Assembly: GCF_014489575.1 (NCBI RefSeq)
Contig: NZ_CP060789.1
Coordinates: 3,720,001-3,784,000 of the forward strand
Direction of reading: 5' to 3'
Source: Tessaracoccus defluvii
GTDB taxonomy: Bacteria > Actinomycetota > Actinomycetes > Propionibacteriales > Propionibacteriaceae
DNA: 64,000 nt
Below are positions 27,843-35,370 of this stretch, in pieces. A program made the translations under genes and the position numbers. The notes beneath the pieces are model-generated. The model ran no database searches. It saw only the letters and a list, made by a program, of their open reading frames with translations, and had not been told where the DNA came from. Positions within the stretch are counted from its first letter, which is position 1. Each line of letters opens with the position of its first letter.

Positions 27843-28077
27843 CACTTCGCCTCCTTCTTATCGATCGCGGCCAGCACCTGTCGCACCTGATAAGCCTTGG
27901 CCCGGCCGTTGCTGTTCTGGATGTTCACCCGGGGTCGCCGGGCCAGGGGGTCTTGAACACCGCGTGCGACCCGCCGGCTCTGCGAGCCGGACCGAAGAAG
28001 TGTTCGCAGACCTTGTGGAGGTCGTCGTATCGCACGTTCTGCGGGTTGCTCCGCATCGCTGCTACAAGCATGTCCAC
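27842..28077 (-). pseudogene. hicA: HicA-family toxin, frame broken by one base
   Basis: The first part, starting at about GTG 28077 or ATG 28071, reads LVAAMRSNPQNVRYDDLHKV and RRAGGSHAVFKTPW, with the catalytic-type His of HicA toxins (GGSH). The frame then hits TGA after GDPG. A second frame gives the rest (RVNIQNSNGRAKAYQVRQVL) and overlaps hicB. Adding one C to the four-base run at 27931-27934 joins both parts into a normal HicA of about 78 residues. This is either a toxin-inactivating mutation, which would leave an orphan antitoxin, or a base-calling error. Confidence 0.82.
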
Positions 28078-28153
28078 GGCCACCACTCCAATATGGTACC
28101 ACCAGCAGTACCATCAGCGAAGCACCCGTCACGACCTTCCCAATCGCAACCAG

Positions 28154-28173
28154 CGCGGCAGATCCGGATGTTC
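28154..28173 (+). repeat. 20-bp direct repeat, copy 2, flanking hicAB
   Basis: Exact copy of 27464-27483. A downstream CTCTGCCGG at 28183 can pair with GCGGCAGA, so this copy could form a small stem. Confidence 0.85.
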
Positions 28174-28301
28174 GACACCCTCTGCCGGCCTGCTCGGAGC
28201 CGCAAGCGTGTCACTGCGTCAGTCTGTGCCAAAGGCGGATGCGCCGTCATGTGGGAGCGCGCAGCGCCGGTTTCTCGGAGCACGTCTTGCCACTACTCGT
28301 G

Positions 28302-28862
28302 TCACGCGCCCCAAGGCCAGTTCAGCGAGGGGGCAACTTCGGACGGGATGGGAATATGATCCACATCCCTTGCCCCGACGAGGCGCTTAAGCAAGCGCAT
28401 TCGGCTCTTCTCAGTTGACGACACTGCGCCCTTGCGAACCTCGGCCAGGGGCCACCATTTCAACGCACCGGAATCCCCCGCAACAACGAGGACAGGCACG
28501 TAACCCTCAGCCAGCGGAATCATGCGCTCTCCCGACGACGCCCAGCCAGCCGCCACAATTCGATCGAAACGAACGAAACCCCGTCGTGTGAGGACGCCCC
28601 GGGACGTTACCACGACCGCGAAGGGCCACCCGGAAAGCCAAGCGAAGACACCCGCGGCCACGCTGAGGGCCGCAGTCACCCAATCGAGTCCTTCGACGAT
28701 AAGGAGGCCCACCACGCAGGCAACCGCCAGCCAGCCCACAAAGGCGGCAGACCCCCAGCCCAGCACGACACCGGGTCGCGTCACGCCACGCAACGGTCCC
28801 GTTGCAGCGCGTCGCGCCGTGGATACCTCATGCAGCCATTCGTCTGGAGAGATCAACGCCAC
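28302..28862 (-). CDS. membrane protein with bacterial PH-like domain
   Basis: A 186-residue protein with two hydrophobic segments (about 35-55 and 60-80) followed by a beta-rich stretch (VVVTSRGVLTRRGFVRFDRI, PVLVVAGDSGALKWWPL) of the type seen in bacterial PH (bPH2-like) domains. GTG 28862 is the first plausible start. It lies between two of the short repeats described for this region. Its role is unknown. Confidence 0.6.
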   Translation of the reverse strand: MALISPDEWLHEVSTARRAATGPLRGVTRPGVVLGWGSAAFVGWLAVACVVGLLIVEGLDWVTAALSVAAGVFAWLSGWPFAVVVTSRGVLTRRGFVRFDRIVAAGWASSGERMIPLAEGYVPVLVVAGDSGALKWWPLAEVRKGAVSSTEKSRMRLLKRLVGARDVDHIPIPSEVAPSLNWPWGA

Positions 28863-29044
28863 TTGGACACCCTATCCATCGGTCAGATCGGATCAGAAGC
28901 ACACGAGATGAGAGACGAACGGGTCGCCTACTGAATCCAGGCGTGCCGGGTACCCCGAGGTCCACAACGACGTGCTGGCCTCTACCAGCAGTGGCGCTGA
29001 GTCTCTACTCGGGGAACCGAAGCCGAAGGCTACCCTCGCACACC

Positions 29045-29059
29045 GCGGCAGATGAGTGC
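29045..29059 (+). repeat. GCGGCAGA-type intergenic repeat, copy 3
   Basis: GCGGCAGATGAGTGC here is repeated exactly at 30145-30159. It shares the GCGGCAGA core with the hicAB-flanking repeats. A nearby CTGCC about 20 nt downstream could pair with GGCAG. Confidence 0.75.
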
Positions 29060-29111
29060 CTTTGCAGTTGCTGCCAAAGTGGTGCGCTCGACGCATGCCA
29101 CACTGCTATGT

Positions 29112-29378
29112 ATGGCGAACACACGAGCCGTAGCGCAGTTGGCCCTAGGCGGCTTCGGCGCCGCTCTCACTGCGTCAGGCGTCATCACCTTCGCAATGAC
29201 GGCACCGGGACCGGGCTCCTTCGGGTGGTTCGCCTACGCCCCTCTAGCGGACCAACCGTGGTCCACCACAATGGTGCTGCAGCCCGGACAAGTCTGGGGC
29301 TTAGCCCTGGTCTTCGCCGGCTCGCTCGTCGTGAGCGGAGTTGCCGGTTTTCAACTGGGGCTACGTCGTCGTCAGTGA
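29112..29378 (+). CDS. small two-helix membrane protein
   Basis: ATG 29112 is preferred over 29052 because the following residues (TRAVAQLALGGFGAALTASG) begin the first membrane helix directly. A second hydrophobic segment (VWGLALVFAGSLVVSGVAGF) ends in a basic tail (GLRRRQ). The protein has 88 residues. It precedes another small membrane protein on the same strand. No family is recognised. Confidence 0.55.
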   Translation: MANTRAVAQLALGGFGAALTASGVITFAMTAPGPGSFGWFAYAPLADQPWSTTMVLQPGQVWGLALVFAGSLVVSGVAGFQLGLRRRQ

Positions 29379-29441
29379 TCGCGAAAGGGCAGTCGCGACG
29401 GCAGCGTGGTGCGCGCGGCCGGCAGGTGAAGGAGTCCCAGG

Positions 29442-29636
29442 GTGATGCGATTCATCGTCGAGCTGATCGTCGGCGTCGCCCTGGCGGCGATCGTCACGGC
29501 GGCCATCATGGTCACGATGTTCTACTTCGGCCCGTGGGCCGATCCACCAGGGATGGACGAACTGTGGTGGCTGTTGGCGACCGCGGCGGTCCTGCTCGCG
29601 TCTGGACGATGGTGGGCACGCCGACGAGCTCCTTGA
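29442..29636 (+). CDS. small two-helix membrane protein, 64 residues
   Basis: Starts at the first of two adjacent Met codons at 29442, with CCCAGGG upstream as a weak binding site. Two membrane helices (VELIVGVALAAIVTAAIMV and WWLLATAAVLLASG) surround a short acidic loop. The end is basic. It may be transcribed with the preceding small membrane gene. Confidence 0.55.
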   Translation: MMRFIVELIVGVALAAIVTAAIMVTMFYFGPWADPPGMDELWWLLATAAVLLASGRWWARRRAP

Positions 29637-29660
29637 TTGACCGAGGGAACTCCACCCACC

Positions 29661-29674
29661 GCGGCAGAAGAGGA
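29661..29674 (+). repeat. GCGGCAGA-type intergenic repeat, copy 4
   Basis: CACCGCGGCAGAAGAGGACG spans this site; the core is GCGGCAGA followed by a GGACG-type end, similar to copy 5 at 29721. Confidence 0.6.
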
Positions 29675-29720
29675 CGTCCTGCTCGGGTGGAACCGAGCCG
29701 GCAAGATGCCTTCGCACGCC

Positions 29721-29735
29721 GCGGCAGAGGGGACG
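29721..29735 (+). repeat. GCGGCAGA-type intergenic repeat, copy 5
   Basis: GCGGCAGAGGGGACG lies 60 bp after copy 4 and shares its core and its GGACG end. It falls in the 3' gap between two convergent small genes. Confidence 0.6.
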
Positions 29736-29795
29736 CCGTGCCGGAAGCCATCCAGTCGGTCGCGGCATGACCGAGATGCGCCAATGCGGACAACA

Positions 29796-30104
29796 TCAGA
29801 GCCAGTATTCGACGCGGGTCCCCTCGCCCAACTCGCGCTGCAGCCAGTTCGCTAGGTGCTGCCCGTGGCGGCGCCACTTCTGCCAGGCCGGTCCGTCGTC
29901 AGCGACCGGGCTCTCAACCGGGGACCAGCCACTAAGCTGCTCCCACGTCATGGCCCACCCGCGCAGGTCCGAGCGGAGCGCCTCGGTGATCGGCAGACCG
30001 TCGAGATCCACCATTCCTGTGGGGTCCCAGACCGGGTCAGCGCTCCAGTCGGGAGACACCCTGAGCACCGAAGCGATGGCGTTGTCAATGGCGTCGTCCG
30101 ACAT
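29796..30104 (-). CDS. hypothetical protein, 102 residues
   Basis: ATG 30104 is chosen (the frame is open to 30137). The product is acidic and Trp-rich (VSPDWSADPVWDPTGMVDLDG, LRGWAMTWEQLSGWSP, WRRHGQHLANWLQREL), a composition often seen in immunity-type proteins of polymorphic toxin systems, but no family is recognised. It lies between two copies of the GCGGCAGA repeat. Confidence 0.55.
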   Translation of the reverse strand: MSDDAIDNAIASVLRVSPDWSADPVWDPTGMVDLDGLPITEALRSDLRGWAMTWEQLSGWSPVESPVADDGPAWQKWRRHGQHLANWLQRELGEGTRVEYWL

Positions 30105-30137
30105 ACACGTCATTGTGTCGGAGCCTGCTCCAGACAC

Positions 30138-30546
30138 ACAACGTGCGGCAGATGAGTGCGTTCAGCGGGGAGGGCTTCGATGGGGATCCAGCGCCTCCGC
30201 AGAAGTCTCTCGACTGAGTACGCCAGCGTGCTCAACGGGCACGGGGATAGGCGCGTAGTTGGACAGGCGACTGGCCCAGGTGGCTCAGAACTGAATGAGC
30301 TTCCCGATCTGGCGGTCTGGAGCCAGTCATGGGCGACCGGCCCGAACAGCGGCGATGCGCGAAGCTGCTCGACCTGCTGGGGTTGGCGCTGACCGCGTGG
30401 CAGCGCCCATCTTGTGAGGACCTCGACTCACTGGAGTCGCAGTTCGCAGCGTCGGCAGGAACTTCGGTTATTGTCATGGGAGGACGACGATCGAATATCC
30501 GCTTCCAGTCCGTTCTGGGACCGGCCGACGGCGACAAGGGGCCACG
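30138..30546. other. 409-bp gap before the Shedu gene
   Basis: It contains repeat copy 6 at 30145-30159. A frame from ATG 30329 (RCAKLLDLLGLALTAWQR) is protein-like for about 60 residues, then degenerates and overlaps the Shedu start, so it may be a gene remnant. Otherwise this should hold the Shedu promoter. Confidence 0.4.
30145..30159 (+). repeat. GCGGCAGA-type intergenic repeat, copy 6
   Basis: Exact 15-bp match to copy 3 (29045-29059). The two copies enclose the small membrane proteins and the 102-residue protein. Confidence 0.75.
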
Positions 30547-31842
30547 GTGCAGATCAGCTTCGATGACTTCTTCAAGGAGCCGGATGATGTCACGTTCGCA
30601 ACAAGGCGCCTGCCAAGCCGCATCTACATAAGTCGTACGTTCAAGATGGCTCACGGCATCGACCAAGGCGAGCCCGCGCGGTATATTCGCAAGGTTTTCG
30701 ACGAAGAGGTGACCCCTGATGAGGACGACTGGGACTGGACAAGCCAGGTGGTCTATGTGACCCCGGGCGGTCGAAAGCAGCTCACGCTCAACGTTGCGCG
30801 GTCGGCAGGTGCAGTACGCAAGATCCGGATCCAGGAAGTGCCAACGAATCCCGATGCCGACAAGCTGGAGCCGGTCCTCGAGCTCGACCGGGAGCAAGCC
30901 ATGCGCCTGATCGAGATGCTCAGGGCCATCGACTCGATCCCGATCGAAGGCGACACCACGGTTAGTAGGGTCGACGACCAGGTCCTGCGAGATCTGTTCT
31001 CCGATCCTGATGGCATCAACCGCGTCTACGCCAGTGATCCAGAGCGTTTTCGAGCCTTGATCGAGACGGACGCCGACGCACGCGACGTGGTGGCGCTGCA
31101 GCACCGTCGTGGCGTCGTGGAGACGATGCGTACATGGCTCGTTGACGATGCAGCCTTCGACGCAGCCAAGCAGGCCGAGGGTGGTCCTGAAGCCGCTTGG
31201 CAGCATCTGTTGGAGGAGAATCCATGGGTTCTCGGCGCGAGTCTTGGTGGCCAGTTATACACCTCGTGGAGTGAAGAAAAGCTCGAGCAGGTGGTTGCTG
31301 GTCGCCATATCGGCGGCGTGGGCAAGCGCACCGACGCACTGATGCGTACAGCAGGTGTGGTCAGGTCTATGGTCTTCGCCGAGATCAAGCACCACCGCAC
31401 CAACCTGCTGGCCAAGGAATACCGCCCCGGTTGCTGGCGTCCATCGGACGACCTCAGCGGTGCCGTCGTGCAGGTTCAGCAGACAGTCCACCTCGCCGTA
31501 CACACCCTGAGCGACTATCTACCCGACCAAGATGACGATGGCGCGATCCTTCCGTCCGGAACATTCTTGCTGCACCCCAGAAGCTTCGTGATCATCGGCT
31601 CATTGACCGAGCTAACAGGTAAATCGGGCGGTCCGATTCCTGACAAGGTCCGCAGCTTCGAGCTGTTCCGACGTAGCCTGCAGGAGCCGGAAATCATCAC
31701 GTTCGACGAACTCCTCGCCCGGGCCGAATGGCACGTGCAGATGGCCGAGAAGCAGGCTGAGTCTGTCGATGACGACGACGACATCCTCGGCTTTGAAGTC
31801 GATGAGAACGGCGTCATTCTCGACGACGACTGGCCGATCTGA
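30547..31842 (+). CDS. sduA: Shedu anti-phage nuclease (DUF4263)
   Basis: A 431-residue single-gene defence protein. The C-terminal half is DUF4263: LLEENPWVLGASLGGQLYTSW, then GKRTDALMRTAG (D about 262) and VFAEIKHHRTNLL (E279, K281), the PD-(D/E)XK residues of Shedu. The downstream FLLHPRSFVIIGSLTEL segment is also typical. The N-terminal 190 residues are the variable, probably regulatory domain seen in Shedu proteins. It starts at GTG 30547. The very acidic C-terminus (DDDDDILGFEVDENG) is unusual. Known Shedu proteins act as oligomeric nucleases that block phage; this one has all key residues. Confidence 0.88.
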   Translation: MQISFDDFFKEPDDVTFATRRLPSRIYISRTFKMAHGIDQGEPARYIRKVFDEEVTPDEDDWDWTSQVVYVTPGGRKQLTLNVARSAGAVRKIRIQEVPTNPDADKLEPVLELDREQAMRLIEMLRAIDSIPIEGDTTVSRVDDQVLRDLFSDPDGINRVYASDPERFRALIETDADARDVVALQHRRGVVETMRTWLVDDAAFDAAKQAEGGPEAAWQHLLEENPWVLGASLGGQLYTSWSEEKLEQVVAGRHIGGVGKRTDALMRTAGVVRSMVFAEIKHHRTNLLAKEYRPGCWRPSDDLSGAVVQVQQTVHLAVHTLSDYLPDQDDDGAILPSGTFLLHPRSFVIIGSLTELTGKSGGPIPDKVRSFELFRRSLQEPEIITFDELLARAEWHVQMAEKQAESVDDDDDILGFEVDENGVILDDDWPI

Positions 31843-31934
31843 CTCTCACTCCGAAACTCCATCGTGGGCACCATCTGCGGATCAGGGAGGCGTTACATCG
31901 CAGACCTGAGGAAATCCCTGGACAATGTAGTCGC

Positions 31935-32741
31935 TTAGTTTGTGTGCGTGGCGCCTGATGCTTGTGCGCGCAGCCAGCCGATTTGCTTACGGGCGGACCA
32001 GTTCGGGGCACCCGGTGGGAATCTTGCGCCGTCCCACTCCTCTAGTTCGATGTGAGGCAGAGCCCAGTGGTAGCGGAGCCGGTCCAGTGGCCACTCGAGT
32101 TCGTCGTCGCCGGCGTAGTTCGACTCGGTCTCGTCGGGCACGTCGTGTCCTGCGCCGGCGAGGGCCGCAACGAGCGCCTCACGGGAACGTTCGAGCCAGT
32201 CGTGGACGCGTGACATTGGGATTGCGTCCCTGCCGTCGCCGATCCATGCTTGATTACCGCTGAATGTGATGGTTGTGTGGTCGACATTCGCGAGGGCCAG
32301 TTTAGTCGCGGAAGGCCCAGCAGCCTCCTCCCAATGCTCGGACACATTCCGCATCAGGTGCAAGAGCTCCTGGCCGCTCATGGTGGGCCGGGCATCTGCG
32401 GGGATCCGTTTCAGGGCGGTCATGACGTGGTTGCAGGCGACGATGAGGAATCGCAGGTCGACAGCCAGTTGCATCGCGAGTGCTACCGTCACCACCCTGA
32501 TCGGCCGCCGTGAATCATACGGCCGGTAGTTGCGATCTGTCTCGTCCCGCCAGCCGCGTTCGATGTCGTCGTCACCGCTGTTCCTGTGGCGATGCTTGGT
32601 GTCGTATTCCGCGTCGAGCCATTCGTTAAGTACGTCCTCGAACCGTCGCGCCTGCATGCGCGCGCCGTCGACCCACATCAGGCCGTTCCACCATGCATCC
32701 TCGTCAGGGATTGGCTGCGATTTCACCATGCACCTGATCAT
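31935..32741 (-). CDS. hypothetical protein, possibly HEPN-like
   Basis: A 268-residue, Trp- and Asp-rich protein convergent with the Shedu gene. A central helical section (RFLIVACNHVMTALKRIP, LLHLMRNVSEHWEEA) contains RNxxEHxxE, which resembles motifs in some HEPN-like RNase or nucleic-acid-binding families, but this is only a resemblance. A start at ATG 32729 (MVKSQPIPDEDAWWNG) is as likely as 32741. Being next to Shedu, it may be another defence gene or an unrelated cassette. Confidence 0.6.
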   Translation of the reverse strand: MIRCMVKSQPIPDEDAWWNGLMWVDGARMQARRFEDVLNEWLDAEYDTKHRHRNSGDDDIERGWRDETDRNYRPYDSRRPIRVVTVALAMQLAVDLRFLIVACNHVMTALKRIPADARPTMSGQELLHLMRNVSEHWEEAAGPSATKLALANVDHTTITFSGNQAWIGDGRDAIPMSRVHDWLERSREALVAALAGAGHDVPDETESNYAGDDELEWPLDRLRYHWALPHIELEEWDGARFPPGAPNWSARKQIGWLRAQASGATHTN

Positions 32742-33251
32742 TCCATCGCCCGGCTGCGGCCGGGCAACGCCACACTTACGGTGTCCGCGTCAGCGGCGTC
32801 CAGGAAGTGCTGGTGTCCCTGGCTCAGTACCGTGGTCCGCCACCTGTGAGACCTGACCGGCAGGGGTGCCCTCGCACGTCGAAAGCACTGCATTCGGCAA
32901 GTGAGTGAGGTCACGACCATTGACCCGGGGGTCCGCCTACTGGGCCATTTGAGTGATGCGATGCCCGTCAGCAGCTCCGCGACGTCACGACCCTCGACCA
33001 TGTGGTTGAGCGTTCGCCTCCCTGTCGGTGCTCAACGTGGAACCTGCCGTCTTCCATTCAGGTGATAGCGAGGGCGCACCTACTAACTAACGCCACCGGG
33101 TCGCGTCGCGCCCACGGGTGGCTCCCTGTGGCTCAGGTCGCCTGAGCTAGGCAGGGCCGAAGGCTTCTTGGGTTCCCACGTTGTCCACCGCCAGCCGGCC
33201 ACAGCCGTTATGCGGGTTGTCGGCTTGTCTGGCCGATGACGGGAGGCAGGC
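32742..33251. other. 510-bp gap between the HEPN-like gene and the ArdC module
   Basis: No protein-like frame longer than about 30 codons is convincing here. The right end has GGGAGG 6 nt before ATG 33252 and should contain the promoter of the ArdC module. The left end would hold the promoter of the leftward gene. No repeat or RNA gene is apparent. Confidence 0.4.
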
Positions 33252-33599
33252 ATGCAGCGCGAGATCCGCTGTGGCGGCGAGTTCGGGTTCGACGACGACC
33301 GCGTCCACGTCAGTTACTGGGCGGGGCGTGCCGTGCCGCAACTTCCACTGCTCAACTTCCAGCGCGAGAGGGGGGCTGCTGTGCCCATCGTCGAGGTCGA
33401 CCAGGAGGGCATGGCCGCGCATGACTCCCCGACAGGGGGTGCGACTGTCCGCGAAGCTGTGTGCCCTCTCGCGGACGTTCTCCTCATTGCCGAGGACCTC
33501 CTTCTGCAGGCCAGGAGGTTGGCCGATTCCGGCGCACCCACAGAGGCGGTTGAGGCGATCCTCAACGACATGACCGCCTTGCGGGAAGGCGGCAGCTGA
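33252..33599 (+). CDS. hypothetical protein upstream of ardC
   Basis: A 115-residue protein starting at ATG 33252 with a good GGGAGG site. It opens with a beta-rich stretch (EIRCGGEFGFDDDRVHVSYW) and ends in helices (VLLIAEDLLLQARRLADSG, AVEAILNDMTALREGG). It overlaps the ArdC gene by one base, so they are co-translated. No family is recognised. Confidence 0.7.
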   Translation: MQREIRCGGEFGFDDDRVHVSYWAGRAVPQLPLLNFQRERGAAVPIVEVDQEGMAAHDSPTGGATVREAVCPLADVLLIAEDLLLQARRLADSGAPTEAVEAILNDMTALREGGS

Positions 33600-34666
33600 T
33601 GGCCGGCTACGGCAGGCCCGTCAGTCAGGCGGAGCGGGCCGCAGCGGCGGAAGCCCGGCAGGCGACGCTGGACAAGCTCCACACCCAACTCAGTGAAGGC
33701 ACCCTCGCCCTCAACGATCCGCAGGCTTGGCAGGCCTGGCTGAAGTTCTCCAGCCAGTTCCACCGGTACTCGTTCGGGAACAGCCTGCTCATCATGCTCC
33801 AGGACCCCCAGGCGACCCACGTCGCCGGCTACCAGGCGTTCAAGGCCATGGGACGCCAGGTGCGCCGCGGGGAGACCGGCATCAAGGTCCTCGCTCCAAT
33901 CACCCGCCGCGAGCCCCGCCTCGACGCCGCCGGCCAACCGGTGCGCGACGACCGGGGCCGCGTTCTGCATCGGACCCAGGTTGTGGCGACCAAACCAGTC
34001 ACGGTGTTCGACGTCCGGCAGACCGACGGGCCCCCGCTGCCCGACCCCAAGATCGGCGAGGCCGTCCTCCTGACCGGACAAGCCCCCGCAGGGCTGTGGG
34101 ACCGACTGCAAGACCTCCTCGGAGAACGAGGATTCCACGTACATCGGGGCGCGGACCTGGGCGGCGCCAACGGCTATACCGACTTCGGCCAGCGGCTCGT
34201 GATGGTCCGTGACGACGTCGACGACGCCCAGGCCGTCAAGACCCTGGCCCACGAAACCGGGCACGTGCTCCTTCACCAGGACGAGGGCGGCCGCGACTGC
34301 CGCGGAGTCGTCGAAGTCGAAGCCGAGTCCGTCGCGTACATGGTCACGAGCGCCCACGGCCTCGACTCCAGCCAGTACACCTTCAACTACGTCGCCGGCT
34401 GGGCCTTGAACGCCGTGACCGAAGCCCGCGACCTGGCCGACATCCTCCGCAGCACCGGCCAACGCGTCATCGGCGCGGCCGACCTCATCCTCCAAGCCAC
34501 GCAGCCGACGCCCACCATTACCGACGGAGCGCTCGACGCCCTGGAGGCGGAGGTTCGAACCCAGGTCGACCCGGCCAGATGGGAAGTCGCGCCTGCCGTT
34601 GCCGAGCCACCCCCGCAGGTGTCACCCCCAAGTCGCGCCGTCCCAGCGCCCGCCTTGTCTCTCTGA
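33599..34666 (+). CDS. ardC: ArdC-type antirestriction protein
   Basis: A 355-residue protein of the ArdC group, which protects incoming element DNA from restriction. The N-terminal domain (KLHTQLSEGTLALNDPQAWQ, FHRYSFGNSLLIMLQDP, GIKVLAPITRREP) is the ssDNA-binding ArdC_N fold. The C-terminal half is a zinc-metallopeptidase-like domain with AHETGHVLLH (HExxH, about residue 217) and a downstream Glu-rich helix (VEVEAESVAYMV). Placement close to an excisionase-like gene at the island edge fits leading-region genes that are expressed first on entry. Confidence 0.9.
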   Translation: MAGYGRPVSQAERAAAAEARQATLDKLHTQLSEGTLALNDPQAWQAWLKFSSQFHRYSFGNSLLIMLQDPQATHVAGYQAFKAMGRQVRRGETGIKVLAPITRREPRLDAAGQPVRDDRGRVLHRTQVVATKPVTVFDVRQTDGPPLPDPKIGEAVLLTGQAPAGLWDRLQDLLGERGFHVHRGADLGGANGYTDFGQRLVMVRDDVDDAQAVKTLAHETGHVLLHQDEGGRDCRGVVEVEAESVAYMVTSAHGLDSSQYTFNYVAGWALNAVTEARDLADILRSTGQRVIGAADLILQATQPTPTITDGALDALEAEVRTQVDPARWEVAPAVAEPPPQVSPPSRAVPAPALSL

Positions 34667-34732
34667 CGAGGCGCCATCCGACGGTCACGCACCAACCCGA
34701 ACTTCCATCCCGACACCGAGAGGAGACTGGCC

Positions 34733-34990
34733 ATGTCGCTCCCTATCTCGCCCGCCTGGGGTCAACCCCTGCCCGAGTGGCTGTCATTGCAGCAGGCGGC
34801 CGCCGTGTACGGCGTGAGTGTCGATACGCTGCGGCGACGCATCGCCTCAGGGAGGCTCCGGGCGTCAAGGTTCGGCGTGAGGCTCATCCGGGTTCGCGTC
34901 GAGGATCTCGACAAGCTGTTCCGGCCCATCCCCACGGGCGATGACCTCACTGACCGACGGGCCCGCGCGCGCAATCAACGCACCTGGTAG
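34733..34990 (+). CDS. excisionase-like MerR/HTH_17 DNA-binding protein
   Basis: An 85-residue protein starting at ATG 34733 with GAGAGGAG upstream. The segment LSLQQAAAVYGVSVDTLRRRIASGRLRASRFGVRLIRVRVEDLD is the helix-turn-helix plus wing of HTH_17/excisionase proteins. It lies about 250 bp from the tRNA-Ser 3' end, where a tyrosine integrase would be expected, but no integrase gene is seen in the gap. It may be the directionality factor of the island. Confidence 0.82.
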   Translation: MSLPISPAWGQPLPEWLSLQQAAAVYGVSVDTLRRRIASGRLRASRFGVRLIRVRVEDLDKLFRPIPTGDDLTDRRARARNQRTW

Positions 34991-35014
34991 GAAGCCCACT
35001 GATCGTCCTCTTCG

Positions 35015-35042
35015 GCGCCGCGCACCTCATGGTGCGCGGCGC
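35015..35042 (+). terminator. 12-bp hairpin after the excisionase-like gene
   Basis: A perfect 12-bp GC-rich stem (GCGCCGCGCACC / GGTGCGCGGCGC) with loop TCAT lies 25 nt after the stop at 34990. There is no T-run, as is common in actinobacterial terminators. Confidence 0.6.
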
Positions 35043-35143
35043 TCGTGCCTGCGTCGACGGAGCGAGGTGACCCCTCGTCACATGGATCCAGGGGAGCCCT
35101 GCCAAGGTGCGCTCAAGGGGCTCGGGGAGAACATGCCACGAAA

Positions 35144-35165
35144 ACTCGGGGCACACTCGGGGCAC
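35144..35165 (+). repeat. tandem 11-bp repeat in the presumed attachment region
   Basis: ACTCGGGGCAC occurs twice in tandem, 74 bp from the 3' end of tRNA-Ser. Short direct repeats in this position are often arm-type binding sites of tyrosine integrases. Here that is an inference, since no integrase gene is present in the window. Confidence 0.55.
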
Positions 35166-35203
35166 GAATCGTGCTGCAGGGCGACATCAACCCCCGAAAA
35201 CAA

Positions 35204-35231
35204 GATTCCCGCCCTAGTCAGAGCGGGAATC
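35204..35231. terminator. hairpin between island and tRNA-Ser
   Basis: GATTCCCGC and GCGGGAATC form a 9-bp stem with a 10-nt loop, just past the 3' end of the leftward tRNA-Ser. It could terminate tRNA transcription. Confidence 0.5.
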
Positions 35232-35238
35232 GAGGTGG

Positions 35239-35323
35239 CGGAGGATACGAGATTCGAACTCGTGAGGGCGTGAACCCAACCCGCTTTCCAAGCGAGCGCC
35301 ATAGGCCTCTAGGCGAATCCTCC
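35239..35323 (-). tRNA. tRNA-Ser(GGA)
   Basis: The reverse strand folds as a class II tRNA with acceptor stem GGAGGAT / ATCCTCC, discriminator G, a long variable arm, TTCGAATC in the T loop and anticodon GGA within CTTGGAAAG. The 3' end faces the accessory half, so the island appears to be inserted at this tRNA. Confidence 0.93.
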
Positions 35324-35370
35324 ACGCGGAACGATACCGGCTCGGCATCGTCGGTCTCAAATCCGGCCGA

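Noticed and set aside
27464..30159. Integron with attC sites
   Set aside because: The repeats lack the conserved attC core (GTTRRRY and its partner) and no integron integrase is present, so the cassette idea is kept but not the integron label.
30329..30631. 100-codon gene upstream of Shedu
   Set aside because: Only the first 60 codons look protein-like and it overlaps the Shedu start in another frame; noted as a possible remnant only.
34991..35238. Integrase remnant between the excisionase-like gene and tRNA-Ser
   Set aside because: No frame in this 248 bp contains the tyrosine recombinase box motifs or a serine recombinase catalytic region.
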